From Paraburkholderia elongata (GTDB lineage: Bacteria > Pseudomonadota > Gammaproteobacteria > Burkholderiales > Burkholderiaceae), in contig NZ_WOEZ01000191.1 in NCBI RefSeq assembly GCF_013177735.1, positions 1 through 64,000 on the forward strand: DNA of 64,000 nucleotides. The letters are read 5' to 3'. Under the pieces are notes generated by a model that was given only the letters and a program-made list of their open reading frames with translations, did no database searches and was not told the origin of the DNA. The translations under genes were made by a program, and so were the position numbers. Within the stretch, counting starts at the first letter, position 1, and every line of letters begins with the position of its first letter. Below, piece after piece: positions 43,376-51,867 of this stretch.

Positions 43376-45766
43376 TCAATCTGCCATCGTGTCGAGTTGC
43401 ACTTCGCCGGCGTCGCCGCGCGCGTCCACACCCAGCGTGTCGACTGCGACGCTATCCGGCAGGCAGACGATCGTCTGGAACTGACGGAACGAGGCGCCCT
43501 TGTGATCGTCGGTGAAGCGCAGTTCAATGCGGCCGTTCTCGCGCTTGAGGAAGTCGCGCACGGCGTCCATGCCCACGCCACGGCCCGACACTTCCGTGAC
43601 TGTTGCAGCAGTAGAGAAGCCTGGCCGGAAAACGAATTCGGCGATGGCTTCGTCGCTCAGCTGTTCGTCGCTGCCGATCCAGCCGCGCTCCATAGCAATG
43701 CCGCGAATCCGTTCGAGCGCGAGGCCGCGACCGTCGTCGCTGAGCGTGATCTGCAGCGCGTGATTGTCGACCCCCACTTCGATATCGATCGTGCCTGCCG
43801 GTGTCTTGCCGTGTGCGCTGCGCGCCTCGGCGGTTTCGATACCGTGGTCCATCGAATTGCGCAGCAGATGCATGAACACGTTGTTCAGCGTGCCGCCTGC
43901 CTGACCACGCAGACGATAGCCGTTGTCGTCGATGCGCACGGTCGGCGCCGGCTTGCCCAGTTCCTGCGCGAGCGAAGGCAGCGAGTCCAGCACGCCGGAT
44001 AGCGCATCGCGCACGCTTTCGCTGCCCAAGGCGAGCAAGGTTCGGCGCATCGCATCGCGCATCGACTGCAATTCGTGGAGTTCGCTGGCGTTCGTCTTGT
44101 CCAGCATGCTTAGGGTCTGCTGAATCTGGTCCTTTTCGACCATCACGTAACGGCTTGCGTTGCCGGCGTTGTTCGTGCCGGCTTTGGCCTTGCGGCCAAG
44201 GCTCTGTTCGTTGATTCTGGCGTAGCTCTCGATCGCCTCGCGCACGCGCGTCAACTCCTGCATCAGGTGTTCCTGATCCCACGATCGGTCCGCGTCAGGT
44301 TGGCGCAGTTCGTCATAGCTCTGCTCGGTTTCATGGACGACATTGGTCAGATGCGCCAGGTTGTAGGTCCGCGCATTGCCCTTGATGGTGTGCATGTTGC
44401 GGAACAGCTCCGCGATCGCGGCATGGTCCGCTTCCGAATGCTTGCGGATGATGCGCTCGTTCTCACTGACAAAACCCGCGGAGCTTTCGATGAAGTGATG
44501 GAACTTCTCTTCGCTCACCGCGAGAATCTCGCCGATCATGTCGAGACGGCGGCGCTGTTCGCTGGCTTCCGCAGCGAGCTTGCGCAGTTCGGTGACGTCG
44601 CGCACGCACAGCATCAAACGCCCGATCACGTCGTTTTCGTCGGTGATCGCCGACCAGCTGAGGTCGAGGATCTTCACACGGCCATCGGGCATGCGCTTCG
44701 AAATTTCGCCGACCAGAAGATGCTGATTGAACGCGAAGTTGATGCAGTCTTCGCCGAGGCACGCATGCGCTGCCGCATCGACTTGCGAGAGCACGTCCGA
44801 GCCGAGATCGGTATCCGAGAACACCAGATCCATCAGACCGCGACCGGCGATGTCTTTCGTTTCGAAGATGTCTTCCAGATACGCCGAGTACTCCGCGTGG
44901 ATCACGGCGCCGTCGATCACCGTCAAAATACCTTGCTGCATGTTCTGCAACATCGCCTGAATGTCGGCGGTCTTCTGCTTGAGTTGCGCCGAGCTTTCCT
45001 GAATCTTTTCGATCATGCCGTTGAAGGCGACGATCGAGTGACCGATCTCATCCAGCCGGCCCACCGGCACGCGGCGCGTGAAATCCTGACTCGACGCGAT
45101 CTCGCTCATCATGGCTTGCATGCGGCTGAGCGGACGGGTGATCTGACGGTAGAGCAGCGTGCCGATGAAGGTCAGCAGAATGATCGCGATGCCGGTGACT
45201 GCAGCGATGGCTGTCGTGGTGGTGGAAAGCGTGGCGTTCAGTGCGGTGATCGCCTCGTCTTTCTGGCGGTTCTTCTCGACGCGCAGGGTTTCGACGATGC
45301 CTTCGAGTTCGTCGCGATACTGCGCGACGTTCGCGAACAGATACGCTTGCGCGAGTTCGTTCTTGCCGTCGGCCTTCATTTTCGCCGTCTCGGCGATAGC
45401 GGAGAAGTAGTTCTCGAGGCTGTCGTTGGCCTGGGAGACAAGACCTTGCTGGGCGTGGCTCGCGGCGTCTTTGGCTTGCAGCGCGAGGGCCTGTTGCAAC
45501 GAGGCCTTTTTCTTCTTCAGTTCGTCTTGTGCCTGGGCGACCATGTTGGCGTCCGGCGCGTAGACCAACGTCATGGTCGCGAGCTGTACGTCTTTGACTT
45601 GCGAGACGAGGTCAGCGGAAGCCAGCGCGCTAGGCACCACGCCTTCCGTCACTTTGCGTACTTCGGCTGCGCTGCCGCGTGTCTGATACACGGCGTAACC
45701 GCCTATCGCCGACAAGGCGACGAACATCAAGACAACCAATAGTGTGATGCGATGACGGATAGTCAT
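43376..45766 (-). CDS. Membrane-bound CheA-like kinase with sensor, HAMP, PAS, HPt and HATPase
   Basis: The 796-aa protein starts with a transmembrane helix (~7-27), a 4-helix-bundle MCP-type periplasmic sensor (~30-185), a second helix (~190-212) and HAMP (~213-265). A PAS-like region (~285-400) precedes an HPt domain with phospho-His459 (NMHTIKGNARTYNLAHLTN). A CheA-type kinase follows: HLLRNSMDHGIETAEAR (N box) and ISDDGRGL/GRGVGMDAV (G boxes). The CheW-like regulatory domain (P5) of normal CheA is absent. It combines receptor and kinase in one polypeptide. It is first in the five-gene operon. Confidence 0.87.
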   Translation of the reverse strand: MTIRHRITLLVVLMFVALSAIGGYAVYQTRGSAAEVRKVTEGVVPSALASADLVSQVKDVQLATMTLVYAPDANMVAQAQDELKKKKASLQQALALQAKDAASHAQQGLVSQANDSLENYFSAIAETAKMKADGKNELAQAYLFANVAQYRDELEGIVETLRVEKNRQKDEAITALNATLSTTTTAIAAVTGIAIILLTFIGTLLYRQITRPLSRMQAMMSEIASSQDFTRRVPVGRLDEIGHSIVAFNGMIEKIQESSAQLKQKTADIQAMLQNMQQGILTVIDGAVIHAEYSAYLEDIFETKDIAGRGLMDLVFSDTDLGSDVLSQVDAAAHACLGEDCINFAFNQHLLVGEISKRMPDGRVKILDLSWSAITDENDVIGRLMLCVRDVTELRKLAAEASEQRRRLDMIGEILAVSEEKFHHFIESSAGFVSENERIIRKHSEADHAAIAELFRNMHTIKGNARTYNLAHLTNVVHETEQSYDELRQPDADRSWDQEHLMQELTRVREAIESYARINEQSLGRKAKAGTNNAGNASRYVMVEKDQIQQTLSMLDKTNASELHELQSMRDAMRRTLLALGSESVRDALSGVLDSLPSLAQELGKPAPTVRIDDNGYRLRGQAGGTLNNVFMHLLRNSMDHGIETAEARSAHGKTPAGTIDIEVGVDNHALQITLSDDGRGLALERIRGIAMERGWIGSDEQLSDEAIAEFVFRPGFSTAATVTEVSGRGVGMDAVRDFLKRENGRIELRFTDDHKGASFRQFQTIVCLPDSVAVDTLGVDARGDAGEVQLDTMAD

Positions 45767-46051
45767 GTGAAACCCCCGAGGGTATGGCCTTCGCGTCAGC
45801 CCTCGATCGGAGCAGCGCGTTTTTTGCGAATTTAAGTCAAGCTTGCAGCGCTGCCGAGTATTGCTGGGGCATATTACTAAGCTGTGACTACAGGGCGTTT
45901 GGCCACGCCAACGAGATTAAATATTCTTCTAAAGTTTTTGGTTTCGACGCCGTTTACGGCAGTCGTTTTTCGCCCCGCGGCGCGTAGTTTTTTTGCAACA
46001 GCCGGCGTTGCGTCGACGCTAATTGAACGGCAGCTGTTTTCGCCAGACGCT
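45767..46051. other. Promoter region of the chemosensory operon
   Basis: These 285 bp between the kinase start and the convergently placed alkD stop contain an AT-richer stretch near 45880-45990. I see no sigma28-type flagellar promoter, iteron or strong palindrome in it. Confidence 0.4.
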
Positions 46052-46747
46052 TCAGCGAATCGACGGCAGATGCTTCGACGCCTCACGCACAGTAAGCGGC
46101 GACATGATGTCCCGCGAAGCGGCAAGAAATGCGCTCACCGCGTGAGGAGCATGCCACGCGTAGTCCCGCAACGCCCAACCGATAGCCTTACGGATGAAGA
46201 AGTCGCTTTCCGCGGCGAGCGTTCGCGCGTACCCGAAAAGACGCTCTTCGTCGGTGTGCTCGCGCCAGCCGAGTTGATGAATCATGGCAATGCGCCGAAC
46301 CCACAGCGATTCGTGCTGGAGTGCCGCATCCATCGCGGCCTGCACCTTCGGCGTATGGGCTCGCGCCGCTTTCAGAACGTCGCCGACGACACCCGCTAGC
46401 GGATCGATCGAATCCCACCAGGCGCTCCGCTGAGCGAGCGTTAATAAGTGTGCGATGTCCGCCGCCGCAAGCGTCTTCCATTTGCGCGCCAACAGGTCGG
46501 TCGCAATGTATTGGAATTCGCGTTCCGGCATCGACCATAAGACATTCGCGCACGCCAGTAGATGATCGGCATTCTCCACCGGCAGCCGCTTGAATACCGG
46601 CAATACCGCTTGCCGCCGCAGCGGGGTCGGCACACCGATGAACTCGAAGTGGTGACGCATATAGGCGCGCATCGCAAGCGCGCGTTGAGCGTCGGCGTGC
46701 GGCACGAGCGCCGCCTTGATTTCTTCGCCAAAAGCGTCTGGCGTCAT
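46052..46747 (-). CDS. alkD: AlkD-like DNA alkylation repair protein
   Basis: The 231-aa protein is all-helical HEAT-like repeats with the AlkD signatures WWDSIDPLAGVVG, LWVRRIAMIHQL and ESDFFIRKAIGWALRDYAWHAP. AlkD enzymes excise N3- and N7-alkylpurines. I start at ATG 46747 (MTPDAFGEEI); a longer frame to 46888 runs through two iterons of cluster B and is unlikely to be translated. Iterons at 46806 and 46872 lie directly in its promoter region, so replication initiator binding could affect its transcription. Confidence 0.85.
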   Translation of the reverse strand: MTPDAFGEEIKAALVPHADAQRALAMRAYMRHHFEFIGVPTPLRRQAVLPVFKRLPVENADHLLACANVLWSMPEREFQYIATDLLARKWKTLAAADIAHLLTLAQRSAWWDSIDPLAGVVGDVLKAARAHTPKVQAAMDAALQHESLWVRRIAMIHQLGWREHTDEERLFGYARTLAAESDFFIRKAIGWALRDYAWHAPHAVSAFLAASRDIMSPLTVREASKHLPSIR

Positions 46748-46805
46748 GGGGGAAGTACTCCAGGTGAATGGAAAGTAACTCGCAGCTGGGTGCGTTCGGG
46801 TAGGT

Positions 46806-47305
46806 CTCCCGAATCTTCTCACCTTCGAATCGAAAGTGCGCTGACAGGTAGCAACATTATCACCGCACGCGCTCCCGAATATTCTCACCTATGCGTTTTT
46901 CAGCTTCCCTTCTAACCGGGCCATGGGGAGCACTCCCTGGAAATCCTCACCTTATTACAGGTGCGTGTTCAACATGGCGATTGCTCACCTCCTGGAATCG
47001 CTCACCTTTTGCGAGCGATCTCCTGGAACTCCTCACCTTGGCGCGTCTTGGCTTACTTCCACGGTGCAGTTCGGCTCCTGGGACGGCTCACCTTTCGCTG
47101 ATATGGCGGCACCTCCTGGAACGGCTCACCTCTTCCCGACGTGATGCCATGCCCCCTGGAACAACTCACCTTTCGTTGAGGTGGCGGCGTCTCCTGGAAT
47201 TCCTCACCTTTGGCTGTGTTAACGATATTTCCTGGCGGTCCTCACCTTTGATCACGACGACGCCATCTCCTGGAATTCCTCACCATCCTGGAACTACTCA
47301 CCTTT
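46806..47305 (+). repeat. Remote iteron cluster B (twelve repeats, many spaced 38 bp)
   Basis: Repeats start at 46806, 46872, 46934, 46989, 47020, 47075, 47113, 47153, 47191, 47229, 47267 and 47285, all in the same orientation as cluster A. The first two have CTCCCG at the left end; later ones change to CTCCTG followed by GA, keeping CTCACCTTT at the right. From 47075 to 47267 spacing is 38-40 bp, close to 3.6 helical turns. No gene is supported in 46748-47403. Confidence 0.85.
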
Positions 47306-47403
47306 GAATGGATGGCCGCGCAGGATGGCAGACCGTCAGTCACGCCTCCCGGCGCGAGCCCGTTTGGTTTGCCGTTTTTGTCCCGCGCGACATCAGTTTG
47401 TCT

Positions 47404-47652
47404 TTAGCTCCCGCCGAAGAAGATATTGCATTGCGGGTCGATGTTGCAGGGCTTGATATGTTTCCCGCCGCTCTGCGCTTTCGTGTCGGGCATGCCGCCG
47501 TATCCCTGCGTCGCCGTGTTGGAAGGCGCAGCCTGAGTCGCTGTGTTTTCCTGTGGAGCGGGTTGTTGAGTTTCCGGCATGCTTTGCGAATGCGCGATCC
47601 CTGCCATGACAAGCAATCCGGCGGCAGAAGCCACCATCAGGTGTGATTTCAT
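47404..47652 (-). CDS. Small exported hypothetical protein (82 aa)
   Basis: AAGGAG ten bases upstream of ATG 47652 fixes the start. A signal peptide (MKSHLMVASAAGLLVMAGIAHSQ, cleavage after HS or SQ) precedes a Pro/Gln/Thr-rich, low-complexity linker and a short C-terminal part with two Cys (HIKPCNIDPQCNIFFGGS), likely disulfide-linked. Probably periplasmic. No known family. It ends about 100 bp from the last iteron of cluster B. Confidence 0.72.
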   Translation of the reverse strand: MKSHLMVASAAGLLVMAGIAHSQSMPETQQPAPQENTATQAAPSNTATQGYGGMPDTKAQSGGKHIKPCNIDPQCNIFFGGS

Positions 47653-48024
47653 TTTTAGCTCCTTAATTAAGGGTGCGTTATTCACTGGTGTGATTCGTTA
47701 TCCGCGGGCCCGGACGTCGGCATGGATAGGGGATTTTCGGGCGCGCGAACGCTCTTCGGGTCGCAGGCGATTTGCCCGAGGCCAAAGTTTTAGGTGGTTA
47801 TGAAAATACGGGGAGCAGTGCGCCGAGCCGAGGTCCTGGGGCGCAAGATGGCGTGCAAACTGGCAGTGTCAACGGATTTCGTGAACCCATCGGCACGGAA
47901 TAATCGCCCTGCAAATACGAGTTATAGGGCGTGAGATGCTTAAGCGATAGCGAATATTTGCGTGCGTCCATCCACGCACTCGCAAGCGTCTTTTTACGCC
48001 AGGCCCGGGGCTTATTACGCCAGA
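47653..48024. other. Intergenic region
   Basis: These 372 bp contain the promoter and leader of the minus-strand 82-aa gene and the 3' end region of the 172-aa membrane protein gene. I found no gene, repeat or strong palindrome in it. Confidence 0.4.
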
Positions 48025-48543
48025 TTAGAACTTCACCTTTACCTGAAACCCGATCGTGAACGGAAGATGGTCCGAGGGGATCGGCGGAATCACAATGAAG
48101 TTAGCCCCGACGCGCTTGTAGTCAACCATCACGATCGGCGCGACCACTGGCCCGATCGTGTGGTCGCGACCCAGACCCCAGTTTCCATAGTTATAGCCCG
48201 AGATAATCCCGCCCATCGCCGCGATCCGCACGATGCCCCAGTGCGCGAACTCGGGCGCCCAGACACCGCCGCCATAGTACGAAGGCCGCCGCAGTGAGTT
48301 GCGAAAACCGCCGGCAGTCAGTGCCCATTGATTGTTGAGCCAGCATTCGACGCCAAGGCCAGGATTGAACTGCTCAAAATGGGTGTTGGGGTCGGGGTTG
48401 ATGTGATACGAGCCGAGCATTGCGTCGACCCATACGCCGCCCTCGCACCAGTTGCCCGCATGCGCAGCGGACGCCGCGGCCAGGCTCGCGGCCAGCGCCA
48501 CGGCGGTACGCCGGATGTTCTTCTTGATCTGCCGAAAATGCAT
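48025..48543 (-). CDS. Putative outer-membrane beta-barrel protein (172 aa)
   Basis: A signal peptide (MHFRQIKKNIRRTAVALAASLAAASAAHA, cleavage after AHA) precedes alternating hydrophobic strands rich in Gly and aromatic residues, and the protein ends in Phe (VKVKF), a common C-terminal signature of outer-membrane barrels. Size and layout are similar to small eight-stranded barrels such as PagP/PagL, but I see no decisive catalytic motif. A CACCGG/CCGGTG hairpin (48555-48573) lies just upstream of its ribosome site. Confidence 0.6.
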   Translation of the reverse strand: MHFRQIKKNIRRTAVALAASLAAASAAHAGNWCEGGVWVDAMLGSYHINPDPNTHFEQFNPGLGVECWLNNQWALTAGGFRNSLRRPSYYGGGVWAPEFAHWGIVRIAAMGGIISGYNYGNWGLGRDHTIGPVVAPIVMVDYKRVGANFIVIPPIPSDHLPFTIGFQVKVKF

Positions 48544-48554
48544 GTGCTCTCCGT

Positions 48555-48573
48555 CACCGGTCGAGCGCCGGTG
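48555..48573 (-). promoter_or_regulatory. Leader hairpin before the barrel-protein gene
   Basis: CACCGG (48555-48560) and CCGGTG (48568-48573) form a stem with a 7-nt loop a few bases upstream of the GGAGAG site of the minus-strand gene. It could influence mRNA stability or translation. Confidence 0.35.
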
Positions 48574-48766
48574 TCATCTATGTTCCAGGTATTCCTGCAT
48601 GTCGTCCGTCGCGCACTGTACCTCAACCCGCACCGGCGATGTGGAGGACACGCTCGGGCGCGCGGGCACAGGACGTGCCCCGCGGCGCAGATGCAACCAT
48701 AACGGAGAACCGATGGCAGAGCGGTGAACACCCGGCAGGTGTCCAGCTTCAATGTCTGGGAAACGT

Positions 48767-49246
48767 CTAGAGGCCGAGATCGGAGAGGCCCGGATGATCG
48801 TCGGGGCGGCGGCCGAGCGGCCAATGATAAAGACGGTCGGCCTCGCGGATCGGCAAATCGTTGATGCTGGCATGACGGCGCGCCATCAACCCGTGCTCAT
48901 CGAACTCCCAATTCTCGTTGCCGTATGAACGGAACCAGTTGTTCGAGTCGTCGTGCCACTCGTAGGCAAAGCGCACGGCGATGCGGTTATCCGTGTATGC
49001 CCATAGTTCCTTGATCAGGCGGTAGTCGAGTTCCTTTGCCCATTTGCGGCGCAACAGTCCGACGATCTCCGCCCGTCCATGCGTGAACTCGGCGCGGTTG
49101 CGCCAGACGCTATCTGGTGTGTACGCGAGCGACACGCGCTCGGGGTCGCGGGTATTCCAGCCGTCTTCCGCGGCGCGCACTTTCTGGATCGCGGTTTCGC
49201 GTGTGAACGGCGGTAGTGGCGGGCGGGTTTCGATCGAATCGGCCAT
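48767..49246 (-). CDS. DUF1348-type NTF2-like protein
   Basis: The 159-aa protein has the NTF2/SnoaL-like fold hallmarks and the DUF1348 pattern (RAAEDGWNTRDPERVSLAYTPDSVWRNR, NRIAVRFAYEWHDDSNNWFRSYGNENWEFDEHGLM, RREASINDLPI-like end). The fold forms a pocket that binds small molecules; no catalytic residues can be assigned. It is 13 bp downstream of a TetR-family gene in the same direction and is probably part of that regulon. Confidence 0.8.
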   Translation of the reverse strand: MADSIETRPPLPPFTRETAIQKVRAAEDGWNTRDPERVSLAYTPDSVWRNRAEFTHGRAEIVGLLRRKWAKELDYRLIKELWAYTDNRIAVRFAYEWHDDSNNWFRSYGNENWEFDEHGLMARRHASINDLPIREADRLYHWPLGRRPDDHPGLSDLGL

Positions 49247-49259
49247 GGTGGTTCCTCAG

Positions 49260-49961
49260 TCAGGTTGCGGTGCGCCGGGATGGCGGTCGTTTGCTTGGGG
49301 TTTTGCCTCGCGACTTGCTCGCTGGTTGACCTGCGCGTGGGTCCGATTCGCTTGCCGACTCGGTATCGAGCAAGGCTTCCGCTGCGGCTCGCGCGTCGAG
49401 CGCGGCGTCGGCCTCGCCGCTCACCAGCGCCACGGCGATGGCACCGTCGAGCAAGATCAACCATTGGCGCGACAAGCGCCCGGCGCGGCGGGCGTCCATA
49501 CCCGATTCGGCCGCGTATTCATCCCACTGGGTTCGCACGAACGCGAGCAGGCGTTCCTTGTGTTTACGCGCGACGATCCGGATCGGATCATCCGCGGAGG
49601 CGATTTCGCCGGCGGCGTTCAAAAACGCGCAACCATGAAAATCCTCCGATGCAAACCATTCGCGCAGCACATCGAACATGCCGAGCAGGTGCTTGCGTAC
49701 AGTCTTGCCATGCTGCAGCGTGCCCGCGATAAACCAGTTCATCCAGCGTTCATCGCGCCGCTCCAGCGCGGCGGCGACAAGCGCGTCTTTCGATTCGAAG
49801 TGCGTGTAAAAGCTCTTGCGCGCGGTGTCGGACTGCTTGACGATCGCATCGACGCCTGTGGCGTGGATGCCGCCGGCGTAGATCAACGCTTCCGCAGCGT
49901 CGAGCAGCCTTTCACGCGCGCTGCCGGACGCAGCCGATTCAATTGGGTTTTGAGTAGCCAT
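49260..49961 (-). CDS. TetR-family transcriptional regulator
   Basis: The 233-aa protein has an N-terminal TetR helix-turn-helix (ARERLLDAAEALIYAGGIHATGVDAIVKQSDTARKSFYTHFESKDALVAAAL) and an all-helical ligand-binding C-terminal domain, ending in a basic, Arg/Pro/Lys-rich tail. The start is ATG 49961, or 49967 two codons upstream. It precedes the DUF1348 gene by 13 bp. A near-palindrome GAACGATCATTC lies 13-24 bp upstream of its start, a likely autoregulatory operator. Confidence 0.88.
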   Translation of the reverse strand: MATQNPIESAASGSARERLLDAAEALIYAGGIHATGVDAIVKQSDTARKSFYTHFESKDALVAAALERRDERWMNWFIAGTLQHGKTVRKHLLGMFDVLREWFASEDFHGCAFLNAAGEIASADDPIRIVARKHKERLLAFVRTQWDEYAAESGMDARRAGRLSRQWLILLDGAIAVALVSGEADAALDARAAAEALLDTESASESDPRAGQPASKSRGKTPSKRPPSRRTAT

Positions 49962-49973
49962 GTGCAAAGGGTA

Positions 49974-49985
49974 GAACGATCATTC
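49974..49985. promoter_or_regulatory. Probable TetR operator
   Basis: GAACGATCATTC is a 12-bp near-palindrome (one mismatched pair) centred on GATC, 13 bp upstream of the TetR gene start. Confidence 0.5.
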
Positions 49986-50070
49986 TCCTTCGTCAAGTTT
50001 TTATGCGCTTCGGCGGGAAGGGTACGCTTACTGCTATCGTGATGACGATCGATCAACTGGAACGAATCTC

Positions 50071-50724
50071 ATGAGTCGCTCTACTATCCGCGCAACGTTT
50101 GTACGTGCGCTGCTCAGCGCAACGCTGCTGACGGCAATGATGGCCTGTACGCCTCTGCAAGTGCTCACCCATACGGTCAGCCAGAACGAAGCGCGCGTGC
50201 CGGCCGGACGCTACGACCTCGATCCGGACCATTGCAGCATTACCTTCGACATCGATCACTTCAAGTATTCGCGCTTTACCATGCGCTTCGACCGCAAGCA
50301 GGGGCAGCTCGACTGGAACGAAGGAGGTCTGGACAAGAGTAGCGCAACGATCACGATCGACGCCGCGAGCATCGATACGAATGTGTCGCTACTCGACAAG
50401 ATGGTGAAAAGCGCGAGCATGCTCGACGTGTCGCGCTATCCGGAGGTGCGCTTCGCCAGCACGCGCTTTGAGCGCACCGGCGAATCACGTGGCACGTTGA
50501 GCGGCAATCTGACCATTCACGGTGTCACGCAACCCGTGACGCTAGACGTGACTTTCAACGGTTTCGCGCCCGATCCGCTCACGAAAAAGGACACGCTCGG
50601 CTTTTCTGCGGACGGTCATTTCAGCCGCGCGAAGTTCGGTTTGGCGACGTGGTACCCGGCCGTCGGCGATGATATTCATGTGCGCGTTCAGGCCGAGTTT
50701 GTTAAAACGCCCGCAGGCAGGTGA
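50071..50724 (+). CDS. YceI-family periplasmic lipid-binding protein
   Basis: The 217-aa protein starts with a signal peptide that may end in a lipobox (TAMMACTP, Cys26), then a YceI domain: YDLDPDHCSITFDIDHFKYSRFTMRFDRKQGQLDW, ASIDTNVSLLDKMVKSASMLDVSRYPEVRFAS, GNLTIHGVTQPVTLDVTFNG and TKKDTLGFSADGHFSRAKFG. YceI proteins form a lipocalin-like barrel binding polyisoprenoid lipids in the periplasm. It is divergent from the TetR gene, and regulation by it is possible. Confidence 0.88.
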   Translation: MSRSTIRATFVRALLSATLLTAMMACTPLQVLTHTVSQNEARVPAGRYDLDPDHCSITFDIDHFKYSRFTMRFDRKQGQLDWNEGGLDKSSATITIDAASIDTNVSLLDKMVKSASMLDVSRYPEVRFASTRFERTGESRGTLSGNLTIHGVTQPVTLDVTFNGFAPDPLTKKDTLGFSADGHFSRAKFGLATWYPAVGDDIHVRVQAEFVKTPAGR

Positions 50725-50822
50725 GCGCGGTGCGGGCGTTTCGTTTCAGGCGTTTTTGTTCCAGGCGCTTTGTTCCAGGCGTTTCGTTTCAGCGGCTACG
50801 CCTGAGTGTGCCGTTTGTCAGC

Positions 50823-51854
50823 TCACGCAGCAGTCCAGTCGAGAATCACCTTGCCGCTCTCACCTGAGAGCATCGTGGCGAACGCTTCCTGATATTCATC
50901 GACCTTGAAATGATGCGTGAGGATCGGCGACAGGTCCAAACCGCTTTGCAGCATCGCGACCATCTTGTACCAGGTCTCGAACATCTCGCGGCCATAAATG
51001 CCCTTGATTTCGAGGCCTTTGAAAATGACCTGGGTCCAGTCGATCGCGGTCTGCGCGGGCGGAATGCCGAGCAGCGCAATCTTGCCACCGTGGTTCATCG
51101 CTTCGAGCATGCTGGTGAAAGCGCTCGGCACACCTGACATTTCCAGCCCGACGTCGAAACCTTCGGCCATGTGCAAATCCGCCATCACGTCGCGCAACGA
51201 TTCACGCGAGACGTTCACCGCACGCGTCGCGCCCATCTTGCGCGCGAGTTCGAGGCGATAGTCGTTGACGTCGGTGATCACCACATTGCGTGCGCCGACG
51301 TGTTTCGCAATCGCCACCGCCATGATGCCGATCGGCCCAGCGCCGGTAATCAGCACGTCTTCGCCGACCAGGTTGAACGACAGCGCCGTATGCGTGGCGT
51401 TGCCGAACGGATCGAAGATCGCGGCGAGATCGTCGGAGATTTCAGGCGGAATCTTGAACGCGTTGAACGCGGGAATCACGAGGTATTCGGCGAATGCGCC
51501 TTCACGATTCACGCCGACGCCCACCGTATTGCGGCACAGATGCCGGCGTCCTGCACGACAGTTGCGACAGAAGCCGCACGTGATATGCCCTTCGCCCGAC
51601 ACGCGATCGCCGATCGCAAAGCCGCGCACTTCCTGGCCCATTTCGACGATTTCACCGACGTATTCGTGGCCGACATGCATCGGTACCGGAATCGTCTTTT
51701 GCGCCCAGTCGTCCCATTTCCAGATGTGGATATCGGTGCCGCAGATCGCGGTGCGCGTGATGCGGATCATCACGTCGTTGTGGCCGACTTCGGGCTTCTT
51801 CACATCCGTCAGCGTGAGGCCCGGTGCGCGTTCGAGTTTTGCCAATGCTTTCAT
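50823..51854 (-). CDS. tdh: L-threonine 3-dehydrogenase
   Basis: The 343-aa zinc medium-chain dehydrogenase has the catalytic zinc site (Cys38 in AICGTDIHIWKWDDWAQ, and GHE at 62-64), the structural zinc loop CGFCRNCRAGRRHLC and NAD-binding GAGPIGIMAVAIAK. It matches E. coli Tdh throughout. It oxidises threonine to 2-amino-3-ketobutyrate, which Kbl (13 bp upstream in the same operon) cleaves with CoA to glycine and acetyl-CoA. Confidence 0.95.
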   Translation of the reverse strand: MKALAKLERAPGLTLTDVKKPEVGHNDVMIRITRTAICGTDIHIWKWDDWAQKTIPVPMHVGHEYVGEIVEMGQEVRGFAIGDRVSGEGHITCGFCRNCRAGRRHLCRNTVGVGVNREGAFAEYLVIPAFNAFKIPPEISDDLAAIFDPFGNATHTALSFNLVGEDVLITGAGPIGIMAVAIAKHVGARNVVITDVNDYRLELARKMGATRAVNVSRESLRDVMADLHMAEGFDVGLEMSGVPSAFTSMLEAMNHGGKIALLGIPPAQTAIDWTQVIFKGLEIKGIYGREMFETWYKMVAMLQSGLDLSPILTHHFKVDEYQEAFATMLSGESGKVILDWTAA

Positions 51855-51867
51855 GTGCGCCTCCGCT

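Noticed and set aside
44267..45742. 491-codon frame opposite the CheA-like kinase
   Set aside because: Antisense shadow: rich in His, Arg and Asp, no known motif, no ribosome site.
46891..47307. 138-codon open frame on the + strand through iteron cluster B
   Set aside because: The frame is produced by the repeat sequence itself (recurrent WN/PG-L-L-H-L motifs); no ribosome site and no codon bias like the neighbours.
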